Assembly: GCF_000308835.1 (NCBI RefSeq)
Contig: NZ_BAGN01000204.1
Coordinates: 1-64,000, forward strand
Length of the DNA stretch: 64,000 bases
Direction of reading: 5' to 3'
DNA from: Nocardia vinacea NBRC 16497
GTDB taxonomy: Bacteria; Actinomycetota; Actinomycetes; Mycobacteriales; Mycobacteriaceae
Within the stretch, counting starts at the first letter, position 1; the number at the start of each line of letters is the position of its first letter. Shown in pieces: positions 1 through 17,442 of the stretch. A program made the translations under genes and the position numbers. The notes beneath the pieces are model-generated. The model was not told where the DNA came from. It made no database searches and saw only the letters and a program-made list of their open reading frames with translations.

Positions 1-8618
<8,618 letters not shown>

Positions 8619-8625
<7 letters not shown>

Positions 8626-9407
8626 CCACTTTGCAGCAACTGCGTCTCGACGACGGCAGAACGGTGACCTGCACGAGTCCGGCCGAAGCCCGGATGCTGT
8701 GGGGCGAGACGACCGCGACGCACGGGTTCTACCGGCATGCCGCCGCGCGCCTTCGCCCTGGAGACGTTGCCCTCGACATCGGCGCCAACATCGGACTCAC
8801 CGCGATGATGTTCGCCGACACCTGCCCCGGAATTCAGGTCATCGCGGTCGAGCCCGTACCGATGACCTTTCGTTGCCTGAACCGCAATATCGCAGCGCAC
8901 GTTCCGAACGGGATATCTCTCCAGATCGCCGTCGGCGCCACACCGGGCACGCGCCCGTTCACCTGGTATCCGCGCGCATCGGCGAACTCGGGTTTCTTCG
9001 CCGATCGCGAGGCAGACGACGAAGCCACCAAGATCTATCTGCGCAACAGCGGCTTGGACGACAAGGCCATCGCGCTCATCACCACCGGCCTGCACGACGG
9101 CGTACCACTGGAGGTCGAGGTCACCACTGTTTCGGCGATACTGGACGAACACTGCCGCGACAGTGAGATCGGGTTGCTCAAAGTCGATGTCGAGCGTGCC
9201 GAATTGGATGTCTTGCATGGCATTACCGAAGCGGACTGGCGTGGAATCCACGCCGTCGTCGCCGAAGTCCATGATCGCGACGGCCGCCTGGGAGAAGTCT
9301 GCGAGCTGCTCGGTCGGCAGGGCATGTCCGCGCAGACTCAGCAGGATCCCCGTTTGATCGGAACCGAAATACACGAGGTATTTGCCGCCAGACCCCGTGC
9401 CGACTGA
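8619..9407 (+). CDS. FkbM-family SAM-dependent methyltransferase
   Basis: The protein has 262 residues. An open frame reaches further upstream, but the ATG at 8619 overlaps the NRPS stop by 7 nt and leaves the family core intact, so I chose it. Motif I is DVALDIGANIGLTAM, followed by VIAVEPVP (post-I acidic position) and the FkbM signature LLKVDVERAELDVLHGI near the C-terminus. FkbM enzymes generally O-methylate hydroxyl groups on natural products or sugars using S-adenosylmethionine. Translational coupling to an NRPS suggests tailoring of the peptide or lipopeptide, for instance a hydroxyl on Thr/Ser or on a P450-hydroxylated acyl chain; the acceptor is inference. It could also act on the free product after release. 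Confidence 0.85.
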
Positions 9408-9708
9408 CCAACCGTAATCGGACTGGTGCGGTCGCATAGTCCGGTACTCGCATATGAGGACAGCTAGTCCTGACTCGCGACAAGTCTCTCCAGCAGCGCT
9501 GTTTGACTGTCGGAATGCGGGTTATCCGCCAGAAGACCGGCAGGAACCAGCAGGCCGGGTACCGAACAAAAGGGGTCGCAATCATGGGCGCTGTAGACAA
9601 GGCAAGGAATAGGGACGCCTTTCGCGACTGACTTGTCCATGAGCGCACGTTCGACCCCGGCCGCTCGCATACGCGGCGGCATCGGGAAGAGCCTGAAAAG
9701 GAGCTGAT
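9408..9708. other. Intergenic region, 301 nt, no supported gene
   Basis: Nothing here has a ribosome binding site plus family motifs. A minus-strand frame ending at 9464 reads like a protein tail (VYSAHDCDPFCSVPG), but it has no credible start and may be a decayed fragment. The plus-strand leader of the next gene carries AAGGAG at 9698-9703. No terminator-like hairpin was recognised after the methyltransferase. Confidence 0.4.
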
Positions 9709-10170
9709 ATGAGCACCGTGGCCGCGACCGTCGATGTCGAAGTACCGGTTCGCACCGACTACAACCAGTGGACACAGTTCGAGACATTCCCGGAGTTCAT
9801 GGTCGGTGTGGAAGCGGTAGACCAGCTCGACGACAAGCACACCCACTGGCGTATCCACGTTGGACCCGCGACCCGGGAATTCGACGCGACCATCACCGAG
9901 CAGCATCCCGACGAACGTGTCGCGTGGAAGTCCGACAGCGGTCCCGATCATGCGGGCGTGATCACTTTTCATCGTCTGGACGACACCCACACCCGGATCA
10001 CCGCGCAAATGGAGATCGATCCGGAGGGATTCGTGGAGAGCGCCGCCGATAAGCTCGGCGTGCTGAAACACCGCGTCAATGGCGACATGCAGCGCTTCAA
10101 GCACTTCATCGAAGGCCGGCAGCATGAAACGGGCGCGTGGCGTGGTGATATTCCACGCCCTGACGCATGA
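9709..10170 (+). CDS. SRPBCC family protein (COQ10/START-like, polyketide cyclase superfamily)
   Basis: The protein has 153 residues. The ATG at 9709 follows AAGGAG with 5 nt spacing, which fixes the start. The sequence shows the SRPBCC pattern: an N-terminal strand AATVDVEVPVRTDYNQWTQF, then FPEFMVGVEAVDQLDD, a central WRIHVGPATREFDATITEQ, and a C-terminal amphipathic helix ending in MQRFKHFIEG. There is no signal peptide or membrane segment. The fold binds a hydrophobic ligand in a cavity. Actinomycete copies of this size are common stress or lipid-associated proteins with no proven reaction, so no catalytic role is claimed. The short DUF6131 gene follows 51 nt downstream on the same strand and may be co-transcribed. 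Confidence 0.85.
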   Translation: MSTVAATVDVEVPVRTDYNQWTQFETFPEFMVGVEAVDQLDDKHTHWRIHVGPATREFDATITEQHPDERVAWKSDSGPDHAGVITFHRLDDTHTRITAQMEIDPEGFVESAADKLGVLKHRVNGDMQRFKHFIEGRQHETGAWRGDIPRPDA

Positions 10171-10221
10171 TCCTTCGTCGATGAACCCTTCGATTACAGC
10201 AGCGAAACGAGGTAGCTGGCC

Positions 10222-10377
10222 ATGATCGTTCTCGGAGTCATTCTTCTTGTTGTCGGGTTCATATTCAGCATCCCGATCCTCTGGACCATCGGGATCGTGG
10301 TTCTCATCATCGGGCTCGTGTTGTTCCTGTTGGGGTCGACGGGCCGCGCCGTCGGCGGCCGACGCCATTACTACTGA
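10222..10377 (+). CDS. DUF6131 family small membrane protein
   Basis: This 51-residue protein starts at ATG 10222 and stops with TGA at 10375-10377. It consists of two closely spaced hydrophobic segments (residues 2-18 and 19-39; the second includes IPILWTIGIVVLIIG) followed by a basic aromatic tail ending GGRRHYY. This hairpin-like layout and tail match the very short DUF6131 proteins widespread in actinomycetes, whose role is unknown. A weak purine-rich site (CGAGGTAG, about 10208) precedes the start. It follows the SRPBCC gene on the same strand and precedes a terminator-like hairpin. Confidence 0.8.
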   Translation: MIVLGVILLVVGFIFSIPILWTIGIVVLIIGLVLFLLGSTGRAVGGRRHYY

Positions 10378-10449
10378 CCCCTGGATCGCGTTTGCGCTCT
10401 GATCCGATCGCCACCGCTGGGTCCGCTGGCAGCCGACGGCAACCCGGAG

Positions 10450-10467
10450 TGAGACTTTCGCGTCTCA
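10450..10467. terminator. Hairpin between convergent genes
   Basis: TGAGAC (10450-10455) and GTCTCA (10462-10467) form a perfect 6-bp stem with loop TTTCGC. It lies between the ends of the plus-strand DUF6131 gene (10377) and the minus-strand amine oxidase gene (10471), where a bidirectional terminator is expected. There is no T-tract, so the call rests on position and stem only. Confidence 0.35.
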
Positions 10468-10470
10468 TCC

Positions 10471-11835
10471 TCAGACCGCGGTCGCGGTCTCGTGCTCGAG
10501 CACTTCACTTGCCGCTCGTTCTCCCGAGCGAACGGCTCCGTCGACCCAGCCGCACATGACGGCAGAGCTCTCGGTGCCGGCCCAATGGATGCGGCCGCAC
10601 GGCTCACGCAGAGCGTGGCCGAACTGGGTGAGGACACCGGTGGGTGCGTGACTGAGCATCCCGCCGCCGGAGTAGCGCTCGACAGTCCAGTTGTGCTCGA
10701 CGTAGTCGACAGGGGAGCCGGCCGTGTCGCCGAACCGCTCGACCAGCGCACCGAGAACCGTCTTCCTTCGTTCGGCCTCGTCGAGTTGTCCGACCTGCCG
10801 CGCGATAGGTCCCTCGACGATGACGCATAGGATCCCGGGTCGCCCGGTATCCGTGCAGGCATCGATGGTGATGGTCGCGGGTGACCCCGGTGCGGCCGAC
10901 TGCCCGGACAGCCCGTCGCGCCGCCAGAACGGCTCGTCGTATACGGCGGCAATCTTGATGATCGAGCCGCTCGGCATCCGCTGATGGAGAAACGATCGAT
11001 CGACCGGCAGCATGGGCTCGTACAGAATGTGACTCGCGATGGCCAGGGGAACCGCCACGATCGCCCGACGTGCGCGCACCGTCAGCTGCTCCGTGCGCAC
11101 CGTGACACCGGCGGTGTCCTGCTCTATCCGACGAACCGGCTGCGACAGGTGGATCGAGTCGCCGATCTCGGCCGCCATCGGCCGGTAGATCGCACCCATA
11201 CCGCCGACCGGCCGAGCATCCTGCGCGCCGTCCTTGACACCGAGGACGAAGTTCGGCCCTCCCGCCGATGCCATCTGGTACAGCACGAACAGTAATGACA
11301 CCTCCGAGGCAGCCGAGGTGTAGCAGCCGGCGACGGCGGTCTCGAGCAGATCATGGGCGGGCCTGGACAACACGTTGTCATCCAGCCACTGCGCGAGGCT
11401 GAGCTGGTCCAATCGGCCGGCATGCTTCGATGCCCACGGCGCATCGAGGGGAACCGATTCGCACATATGTCCCAGCTCGAACAGTGCCGCACCGAGGTTC
11501 AACGCCGCCCACGGGCTCATCGTCCACGGAATCGTGCCCGTGTAGCGGTGCTGCTTGCCGTCGACCACCATCATGGCCTCACCATCGGTGTACTGCTGGT
11601 AACTCGGTACCCCGAACTCGTCCATCAGTGCGTGGATCCGGTCCTGCCCCGGTCCTACCCACGCGCCACCGCGATCGATCCACGACCCGTCGGCACGCAC
11701 TTCGGTGAACGTGCGCCCGCCAAGCCGGTCGCGGGCTTCGAGCACCGCTACTGATCGACCGGCCTGTTTCAGCCGCAGCGCGGCCGTCAATCCTGCGAAG
11801 CCTGCGCCGATTACGCAATAGTCGACATCTGTCAT
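10471..11835 (-). CDS. Flavin-containing amine oxidase (MAO/putrescine oxidase type)
   Basis: The protein has 454 residues. The open frame extends 201 nt further upstream, but ATG 11835 is preceded by GAGGA and begins MTDVDYCVIGAGFAGLTA, the expected N-terminus of the FAD domain. The dinucleotide-binding motif GAGFAGL and the second flavin contact ARDRLGGRT are at residues about 9-42. The C-terminal flavin-binding segment GRIHWAGTESS is near residue 410. Family members oxidise primary or polyamines to aldehydes, giving ammonia and hydrogen peroxide, in the cytoplasm. The substrate is not readable from sequence. It is monocistronic as far as visible, convergent with the DUF6131 gene, and unlikely to belong to the NRPS pathway. 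Confidence 0.88.
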   Translation of the reverse strand: MTDVDYCVIGAGFAGLTAALRLKQAGRSVAVLEARDRLGGRTFTEVRADGSWIDRGGAWVGPGQDRIHALMDEFGVPSYQQYTDGEAMMVVDGKQHRYTGTIPWTMSPWAALNLGAALFELGHMCESVPLDAPWASKHAGRLDQLSLAQWLDDNVLSRPAHDLLETAVAGCYTSAASEVSLLFVLYQMASAGGPNFVLGVKDGAQDARPVGGMGAIYRPMAAEIGDSIHLSQPVRRIEQDTAGVTVRTEQLTVRARRAIVAVPLAIASHILYEPMLPVDRSFLHQRMPSGSIIKIAAVYDEPFWRRDGLSGQSAAPGSPATITIDACTDTGRPGILCVIVEGPIARQVGQLDEAERRKTVLGALVERFGDTAGSPVDYVEHNWTVERYSGGGMLSHAPTGVLTQFGHALREPCGRIHWAGTESSAVMCGWVDGAVRSGERAASEVLEHETATAV

Positions 11836-12108
11836 GGCGAGCCGTCCTCGTATCGCAGTTCTGCGCACGGCCGCCGTACGACCAGCGCACGATCGCGGCA
11901 CCCTCGAAACAACGGGTGCACATCGCCTTCGAACAGGTAGGCGGGTCGAATATTCAGCAATTCTAGAGCGAATTCCGCGGCAGGATATGCCGGTAGGCCG
12001 ATCCGAGTGAATTCGACGAACTCCGCCGAAGGTCACCGTTGCCGAAGAGTGCGCCCGCTACGCGCCACACACGACGTCGACGATGCCCGGGCTTCTCCGG
12101 CACAGCTG

Positions 12109-13098
12109 TCAACGGTTCGGCGTGAACGGTTCGGTCCCGAGCACCAGGCGCAGACCCGAGATACCGGAATGCGTTCGGGCGTAGGCAAGTTCGCGACCGA
12201 TGTCACCGACGTTGTTGACGATGGGAAGCGCAATGGCGAGCGTTGACAGAGTGCCGAGCGCATAGCCATCACGATCGAGGAAGGCGCTGCCACTGTCGCC
12301 CGGGATGCCGGGGATGGGCGCGACGAATGCGTGGGTCCAGCCACTGGCAGCGATATCGTCGATCTTGCTTTCACCGACCTGGGGGGACAGGGTGGCGATT
12401 CCGCCACGGAGAATGGAGTTCCAGTAGCTGTAGAGGCGGTCGCCGGCATTTGTGCCGCTGGTGTTGATGCCGACCGGGCCGCCCCAGTACGGCAGGCTCG
12501 GATTGACTTTCCCGATGTCCTCCGGGGCGAGCTTCACCAGCGCAAAGTCATTGTAGGCGCAGGTATTTTGATCCTTCTCGCCGGTTTCCTGCATGGTCAG
12601 CCAGCTGCTGTACGCGAGCTGCCCGGCGGCGGTGGTCGTCGCGCCGGAAACCAGCGAGCCGTTGCGGTTGAGACTCACGGCGGTTCCCAGGGGAAGGCTA
12701 CTGGCGGTGCACCCATCGGTATCGGTGACCTGTCCCGTGGTGGCACAGTGGGCCGCCTGGCCGATGTATACATGGCCGGTGTCATCGACGAAGACGTAAT
12801 TCGCCGTGCATTGGACCGCGCCGTGGGTGTAGGTCTGTATCCCGGGGGTGATTGCGGCGGAGGCGGCGGGCGCCCATTGATGTCCGGCCTGGTCGGCAGG
12901 AACGGTTGTCCCGTAGCCGGCGCCGAAGGTGAAGGCCTGCCGTTGCGGCGACGCAGGTGTCGAAGCCGAAGCGTGGTTGTCTGCTGTGCTGTCGGTGCCG
13001 GGCTGGTTGCCACAGCCGGCAGCCAGGTAAGTGCCGGTCGCTGCGAGGACGCAAGTCACCGGAATGGTGAACGCGCGGCGAAAACTGGACAGCAGCAT
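12109..13098 (-). CDS. Exported trypsin-like serine protease, probable lipoprotein
   Basis: The protein has 329 residues, and ATG 13098 follows AGGAG. The N-terminus has basic residues, a hydrophobic core and a lipobox-like LAAGC with Cys29, so membrane anchoring after export is likely. A Thr/Ser/Ala-rich linker (about 30-60) precedes an S1 chymotrypsin-fold domain. The visible catalytic triad is His117 in AAHC, Asp184 in NDFALVKL and Ser269 in PGDSGSAF. Six or more cysteines in the mature part may form disulfides. It is an extracellular protease of unknown substrate. The neighbouring GH5 enzyme is divergently transcribed across a 460-nt gap, so both exported hydrolases may share control. Confidence 0.85.
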   Translation of the reverse strand: MLLSSFRRAFTIPVTCVLAATGTYLAAGCGNQPGTDSTADNHASASTPASPQRQAFTFGAGYGTTVPADQAGHQWAPAASAAITPGIQTYTHGAVQCTANYVFVDDTGHVYIGQAAHCATTGQVTDTDGCTASSLPLGTAVSLNRNGSLVSGATTTAAGQLAYSSWLTMQETGEKDQNTCAYNDFALVKLAPEDIGKVNPSLPYWGGPVGINTSGTNAGDRLYSYWNSILRGGIATLSPQVGESKIDDIAASGWTHAFVAPIPGIPGDSGSAFLDRDGYALGTLSTLAIALPIVNNVGDIGRELAYARTHSGISGLRLVLGTEPFTPNR

Positions 13099-13559
13099 GG
13101 ATGGTCTCCTAATGGTTGTGAGGTTGACGATCTAGTGCCGGGGTGCGTCCCCGGATAGCAAAGCGCCGAGCGCGAAGACGTTGCCTAGCGATTGCCATCC
13201 GGGTTCTTGCTCACATTGCGTCCTTGATCGGCCGGTATCGGCCGTTTCGCAAACTTGTGGCTATGCTCGAACGGGTTTCGGAGCTCGGCAGGCGCGCTGC
13301 CGTGTAAAACCCGATCACCAGCTAATCTGAACCCCATTCGTTTGCCATCACGATGTGGTCAGTTACTGCCAAGGAGTCGATAAGACGCCGAGATGATAGC
13401 CCGCGAATTCTCAGCATAACTTAGCTGAACCGGCTCGGCGGATCAGCATCGCGACGCTCCCGCCGAGGCGATCACGACCCCGATACCGCCTCCGGTGCAA
13501 AGCCGAACCAGGATTCGGCCTGCACTACGTAGGCGCACACTCGTCGAAAGGTTTGCGTG
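13099..13559. promoter_or_regulatory. Divergent intergenic region between two exported hydrolases, with hairpin
   Basis: This 461-nt gap separates the minus-strand protease and plus-strand GH5 gene and should hold both promoters. CCGGGG (13138-13143) and CCCCGG (13149-13154) form a perfect 6-bp stem with a TGCGT loop, placed 40-56 nt upstream of the protease start in its leader. The protease site AGGAG lies about 9 nt before its ATG, and GAAAGG (13546-13551) serves the GH5 gene. No further gene is supported. Confidence 0.4.
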
Positions 13560-14963
13560 ATGACCATCATGTCCTCGACTGCGCGGTGTCTCGGGTTGGT
13601 GATGTTGCTGCTGGGACCAACTGCACCGGCCGCGGCGCTGCCGACGGCTCCCGAACTGGGGCACTCGGGCCGCTGGCTCACCGACGACCAGGGCCGGGTG
13701 GTCACCTTGCACGGCGTGAATCTGGTCTACAAGTACCCGCCGTACTTCCCCGCAGCGGGAGGTTTCGGCGAGAACGACGCCCAGTTCCTGGCGGAGAACG
13801 GTTTCAACGCGGTGCGGCTGGGTTTCGCATGGAACGCGGTCGAGCCGCAGCCCGGAGTTTACGACGATGACTACATCGCGCAGCTCGAGCAGACCCAGCA
13901 ATTGCTGGCCCGGTACAACATCTACAGCCTTGTCGATTCCCATCAGGATGCGTTCAACCAATCGGTCGGCGCGAGTTGGAGCGGGTTCCCCGAGTGGGCG
14001 ACGATCACCGACGGGTTTCCATTGCAGCCCGATCCCGGCTTTCCGTTGGTCTACTTCACGAGCCCCGCGCAAAACCAAACGTGGGCGAACTTCTGGCACA
14101 ACCGCGCCGCGCCCGATGGTGTCGGACTGCAGGACCACTATGCGGCCATGTGGGCGCATGTCGCGCAACACTTCGCAGACGAGCCGTACGTGCTGGGCTA
14201 CGACCTGATCAACGAGCCGTGGCCCGGTTGGGAATACCCGACTTGCTTTCCGCAGGGCTGCCCCCAGTTCGAGCGCGGTGCGCTCGCGACGCTCGAAGCA
14301 AAAGCGATGAACGCCATCCGCCGAGTCGACCCGAAGCACCTGCTGTTCTACGAACCGTCCGTCACCAACGACCTCGGTACGCCGGACTGGATGCCGAATC
14401 CCACCGGCGATCCGAACGCGGGGTTGAGCTTTCACGACTACTGTTTCGGCCCGATCGACACCTGCGTGCGCAACGGATTGGATCGCGCCGATGCCGACGG
14501 CGTTGTCGGGCTGGTGACCGAGTTCGGCGCGACCAAAGATCGGGCGAAGCTGACTCGTCTCGCCGATACATTCGACGACAACATGGCTTCCTGGCTGTTC
14601 TGGTCCCAACCGCAGGACCAGACACCCGGTCATACCCAGGAGCCGCCGACCGGCCCCAACCTGATGGACCCGGCGCTCGTCCGGCCATATCCGCGTGCAA
14701 TCGCAGGCACCCCGCAGCAGTGGCACTACGACAGCGCGACCGGGACCTTCACCATCCAATTCAGCGCCCGCCGCGCAGATTCCGGTCAGCCGTTCGCACC
14801 TGGAGCCCGCACCGAGGTGTATCTGCCGCAGAGCGGCTACCCCGACGGCTACCAGATCGAAATCCAGGGCGCCGACGTCGTGTCCGCACCCGATGCCCGG
14901 CTACTTCAACTCACCACCAACCCCGGCCAGGACACCGTGCAGTTGATTGTGACGCGACGGTGA
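13560..14963 (+). CDS. Secreted glycoside hydrolase family 5, endoglycoceramidase-like
   Basis: The protein has 467 residues. An adjacent GTG at 13557 is an alternative start, but ATG 13560 sits 8 nt after GAAAGG. A signal peptide (about residues 1-26, cleavage near PAAA) precedes a TIM-barrel domain. The acid/base glutamate is E219 in LINEPW and the nucleophile is E321 in VTEFGA, both diagnostic of GH5. The long YKYPPYFP loop, the SHQD motif and the C-terminal beta-sandwich (after about residue 370) match bacterial endoglycoceramidases and related glycolipid hydrolases better than cellulases. It probably cleaves a glycolipid or glycoside outside the cell; the exact substrate is inferred. It lies immediately upstream of the lipid gene run but is separated from it by 327 nt. 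Confidence 0.85.
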   Translation: MTIMSSTARCLGLVMLLLGPTAPAAALPTAPELGHSGRWLTDDQGRVVTLHGVNLVYKYPPYFPAAGGFGENDAQFLAENGFNAVRLGFAWNAVEPQPGVYDDDYIAQLEQTQQLLARYNIYSLVDSHQDAFNQSVGASWSGFPEWATITDGFPLQPDPGFPLVYFTSPAQNQTWANFWHNRAAPDGVGLQDHYAAMWAHVAQHFADEPYVLGYDLINEPWPGWEYPTCFPQGCPQFERGALATLEAKAMNAIRRVDPKHLLFYEPSVTNDLGTPDWMPNPTGDPNAGLSFHDYCFGPIDTCVRNGLDRADADGVVGLVTEFGATKDRAKLTRLADTFDDNMASWLFWSQPQDQTPGHTQEPPTGPNLMDPALVRPYPRAIAGTPQQWHYDSATGTFTIQFSARRADSGQPFAPGARTEVYLPQSGYPDGYQIEIQGADVVSAPDARLLQLTTNPGQDTVQLIVTRR

Positions 14964-15290
14964 TCGGCGCCGAGGCCATCTGACGTGGAAGCAGTGCCAC
15001 AGGAGTGGAAAGCCAGTGCGGCCGTACGGCCGCGGCGGTCCCAACGTTCAGGCGCGCATTCGGACCGGCAGTTGCTGAAGCCCGCGTCAGTTGCGCGAAT
15101 ATTGTGGCGCAGTCGTGGCATTGATCTGCCTGCGGAGTAGTTCGGTACCGACACCGGGGCGCGATCAGCGATTTCGATCCTGCGATCGGCAGGTCTCGGT
15201 CCTCCGATGGCGGTCCTGTCGCCGAGGTTACGGTCGAGGAGTCCAGCTGGCGGAAACGGGTCTCGGACCGATGAGGTGTGTAGTCGAGTG
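14964..15290 (+). promoter_or_regulatory. Leader region of the lipid-tailoring operon, with 14-bp palindrome
   Basis: This 327-nt gap holds no supported gene. It should contain the promoter of the nine-gene run beginning at 15291. A perfect 14-bp palindrome CGGCCGTACGGCCG occupies 15019-15032 and is a candidate operator or a short terminator stem for the upstream GH5 gene. A relatively AT-rich patch (about 15095-15110, GCGAATATTGTGG) could hold a -10 element, but I cannot assign a promoter firmly. Confidence 0.35.
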
Positions 15291-16268
15291 ATGGCCGAAG
15301 ATAGTAACCCGAATGGCGACTTGCCAGAGCCGCGTAGGAAGACGATCAGCAGTCCTTACATACATCGGCTGCAGCGTCGGCATTTCCTTTTGTTCGATGT
15401 TCTGCCGATTCTCGGCACCGTCGGCGCATTCGCGTTTCTCGCGGTACATCCGTTCGGCATAACCGAATTCGTGCTGCTGTTCTCGATGTGGCTGGTCACC
15501 GGGCTCGGCGTGACCGTCGGCTATCACCGGCTGTTCACCCATCGCACGTTCAAGGCGGTGCCGTGGGTCGCCGGGCTGCTGGCGATATTCGGCTCGATGG
15601 CCGGACAGGGCGGCGTGGTGTCCTGGGTGGCGCTGCATCGACGGCATCACGAATACAGTGATCGCGAAGGGGATCCGCACTCGCCCAATCTTTTCGGCGG
15701 TGGTCTACTCGGTACGCTGCGCGGCCTCGCGCATTCGCATTTCCTGTGGATGCGCCGCCATGAGTACCCGAACGTCGTGCACTACGCACCCGACCTCATC
15801 AAGGATCGCGGCTTGGTGCGGATAGCCCGCCTCTATTACTACTGGGTGGGGCTCGGGCTGCTCATCCCTACGGTGATCGGCGGGCTGGTTTCGCTGAGCT
15901 GGACCGGAGCGGTGAGCGGTCTGCTGTGGGGCGGTCTGGTGCGGATATTCGTACTCGAGCACATCGTCTGGGCAATCAATTCATTCCTGCACATGTTCGG
16001 TACCCGCCGCTATGCGTCGCGGGAGAACAGCCACAACGGCGGAATATTCGCCCTGGTGACTTTGGGGGAATCATGGCACAACAACCATCACGCATTCCCG
16101 GAGTCGCCGTCATTCGGTTTGGACTGGTACCGGCTCGATCCCGGTTTCTGGCTCATCAAATTGCTCGAAATCTTCGGTCTGGCTTCGGATCTGAAAATGC
16201 CGTCCGCCCCGCGGATGGCCGCCAAACGTATTTCCGGAAACTTTGAACCCGTCGGTAACGCAGCGTGA
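15291..16268 (+). CDS. Membrane fatty acyl desaturase (stearoyl-CoA/JamB type)
   Basis: The protein has 325 residues. The frame extends upstream to 15207, but ATG 15291 (preceded by an in-frame GTG at 15288) gives the usual family N-terminus. The three iron-binding histidine boxes are present: HRLFTH, HRRHH and HNNHH, with hydrophobic pairs before and between them (four membrane spans). Family members use a di-iron centre, oxygen and electrons to introduce a double bond, or in acetylenase relatives a triple bond, into acyl-CoA, lipid or acyl-ACP. Its stop codon lies 11 nt before the ACP start, and a fatty acyl-AMP ligase lies downstream, so an ACP-bound acyl chain is the likely substrate by analogy with JamB. 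The nature and position of the unsaturation are unknown. Confidence 0.88.
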   Translation: MAEDSNPNGDLPEPRRKTISSPYIHRLQRRHFLLFDVLPILGTVGAFAFLAVHPFGITEFVLLFSMWLVTGLGVTVGYHRLFTHRTFKAVPWVAGLLAIFGSMAGQGGVVSWVALHRRHHEYSDREGDPHSPNLFGGGLLGTLRGLAHSHFLWMRRHEYPNVVHYAPDLIKDRGLVRIARLYYYWVGLGLLIPTVIGGLVSLSWTGAVSGLLWGGLVRIFVLEHIVWAINSFLHMFGTRRYASRENSHNGGIFALVTLGESWHNNHHAFPESPSFGLDWYRLDPGFWLIKLLEIFGLASDLKMPSAPRMAAKRISGNFEPVGNAA

Positions 16269-16279
16269 GGAATGCACAA

Positions 16280-16537
16280 GTGGACACGAGTAGAGACGCC
16301 ATCGTCCTGTGGTGCAGGGAATATCTCGGAAACCTGCTCGAGATTCCGGCGGAAGCGGTGGACCCGGCCGCGGACTTCGACCGCATGGGAGTCGACTCCG
16401 CCCTCGCGGTTGCGTTGCTGATCGAAGTCGAGGCGCGGTATGGCGTCGATCTGGCGCCCGAGGATCTCTTCGAGAACCCCAATATCAACGCGGTGGCCGG
16501 CTATCTGCACGAGCAGAGCCGGCGGAGCGTGGCGTAG
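16280..16537 (+). CDS. Free-standing acyl carrier protein
   Basis: The protein has 85 residues from GTG 16280, chosen because GAGGAA (16267-16272) precedes it by 7 nt. A GTG at 16265 overlapping the desaturase stop is the alternative. The phosphopantetheine attachment site is Ser40 in MGVDSALA, and the four-helix ACP pattern continues with IEVEARYGVDLAPEDLFENP. The DSA sequence instead of DSL is unusual but seen in dedicated carrier proteins. Being embedded between desaturase and methyltransferase genes, with a fatty acyl-AMP ligase downstream, it probably carries the fatty acyl chain during modification. It is not the housekeeping fatty-acid-synthase ACP by context; this is inferred. Confidence 0.9.
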   Translation: MDTSRDAIVLWCREYLGNLLEIPAEAVDPAADFDRMGVDSALAVALLIEVEARYGVDLAPEDLFENPNINAVAGYLHEQSRRSVA

Positions 16538-16539
16538 CC

Positions 16540-17442
16540 GTGTCCGCAACGATCGGCGCCGATCGGGCTGATGCGGCCGCGGCCGCGATCCGGCACCACT
16601 ACGACGCGGGCAACGACTTCTATCGGCTGTGGCTCGATGCGTCGTTGAGTTACTCCTGTGCGTTGCGCGAGAACGGCGCCGACACCTTGGAAGCCGCTCA
16701 GGAACGGAAATTGCGGTTCCATCTGGACGCGGTCGGCGCCGACAGCGCAACGGCGGTGCTGGACATCGGGTGTGGGTGGGGCGCGATCCTGCGACGCCTG
16801 TCGGAGCAGCACGCGGTCGCGCGGTCGGTCGGGCTCACCCTCAGCGCCGAGCAGGCCGAGTTCGTGCGGTCGCGCGATTTTTCAGGCGTCGAAGTGCGGC
16901 TGGAGAACTGGGCGCACTACGAGCCGGACATCCGTTTCGACGGCATCATCTCGATCGGCGCCTTCGAACACTTTGCCCGGCCGGATGATTCGCCCACCGA
17001 GAAGATCCGGGTGTACCGGGAGTTCTTCACCCGCTGCCGCAGCTGGCTGAACAACGACGGCGTGCTGTCGCTGCAGACGATCGTCTACGCCAACATGGAG
17101 CGCGAGCAGGCGAGCACGTTCATGCAGCGGGAGATCTTCCCCGACGCGGACCTGCCGACGCTCGCCGAGATCGCGGCCGCGGCCGAAGGCCTCTTCGAGA
17201 TCCGCTCGCTAACCAATGGGCGTCTCGACTATGCGTGGACCTGCGAGGAATGGGCGCGAAGACTTCGGGCGAACCGTGCGGAAGCCGCCGAGTTGGTCGG
17301 CACCGAGATGGTCGCTCGCTATGAGCGCTACCTCAAGCTCTCCGCGCTCGGCTTCCGGATGGGCAAGATCGGCCTGCTGCGGCTGGTGCTGACACCCTAC
17401 GGCGACGGATTCTTCGCGGGCCGAGGAGTGCGGGCCGGATGA
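16540..17442 (+). CDS. CMAS/cyclopropane-fatty-acyl synthase family methyltransferase
   Basis: The protein has 300 residues from GTG 16540, two bases after the ACP stop. The SAM motif VLDIGCGWG is at 73-81. Other family marks are HHYDAGNDFYRLWLD (about 19-33), YSCA with Cys40 at the bicarbonate-site position, and SIGAFEHFA (138-146) with Glu143. Its length matches mycolic-acid cyclopropane synthases (about 290 residues), not the longer E. coli Cfa. Those enzymes act on olefins in ACP-bound chains. Here the substrate would be the double bond made by the adjacent desaturase, giving a cyclopropane, methyl branch or methylene group. Which of these products forms is not decidable from sequence. 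It overlaps the next gene by ATGA. Confidence 0.88.
   Translation: MSATIGADRADAAAAAIRHHYDAGNDFYRLWLDASLSYSCALRENGADTLEAAQERKLRFHLDAVGADSATAVLDIGCGWGAILRRLSEQHAVARSVGLTLSAEQAEFVRSRDFSGVEVRLENWAHYEPDIRFDGIISIGAFEHFARPDDSPTEKIRVYREFFTRCRSWLNNDGVLSLQTIVYANMEREQASTFMQREIFPDADLPTLAEIAAAAEGLFEIRSLTNGRLDYAWTCEEWARRLRANRAEAAELVGTEMVARYERYLKLSALGFRMGKIGLLRLVLTPYGDGFFAGRGVRAG

Noticed and set aside
9464..9640. Minus-strand frame resembling the tail of a protein (VYSAHDCDPFCSVPG region)
   Set aside because: No ribosome binding site or credible start, and it overlaps the leader of the SRPBCC gene. At most a decayed fragment.
12007..12246. Plus-strand frame upstream of and overlapping the protease end
   Set aside because: No start signal or motif; the minus-strand protease explains the coding signal.
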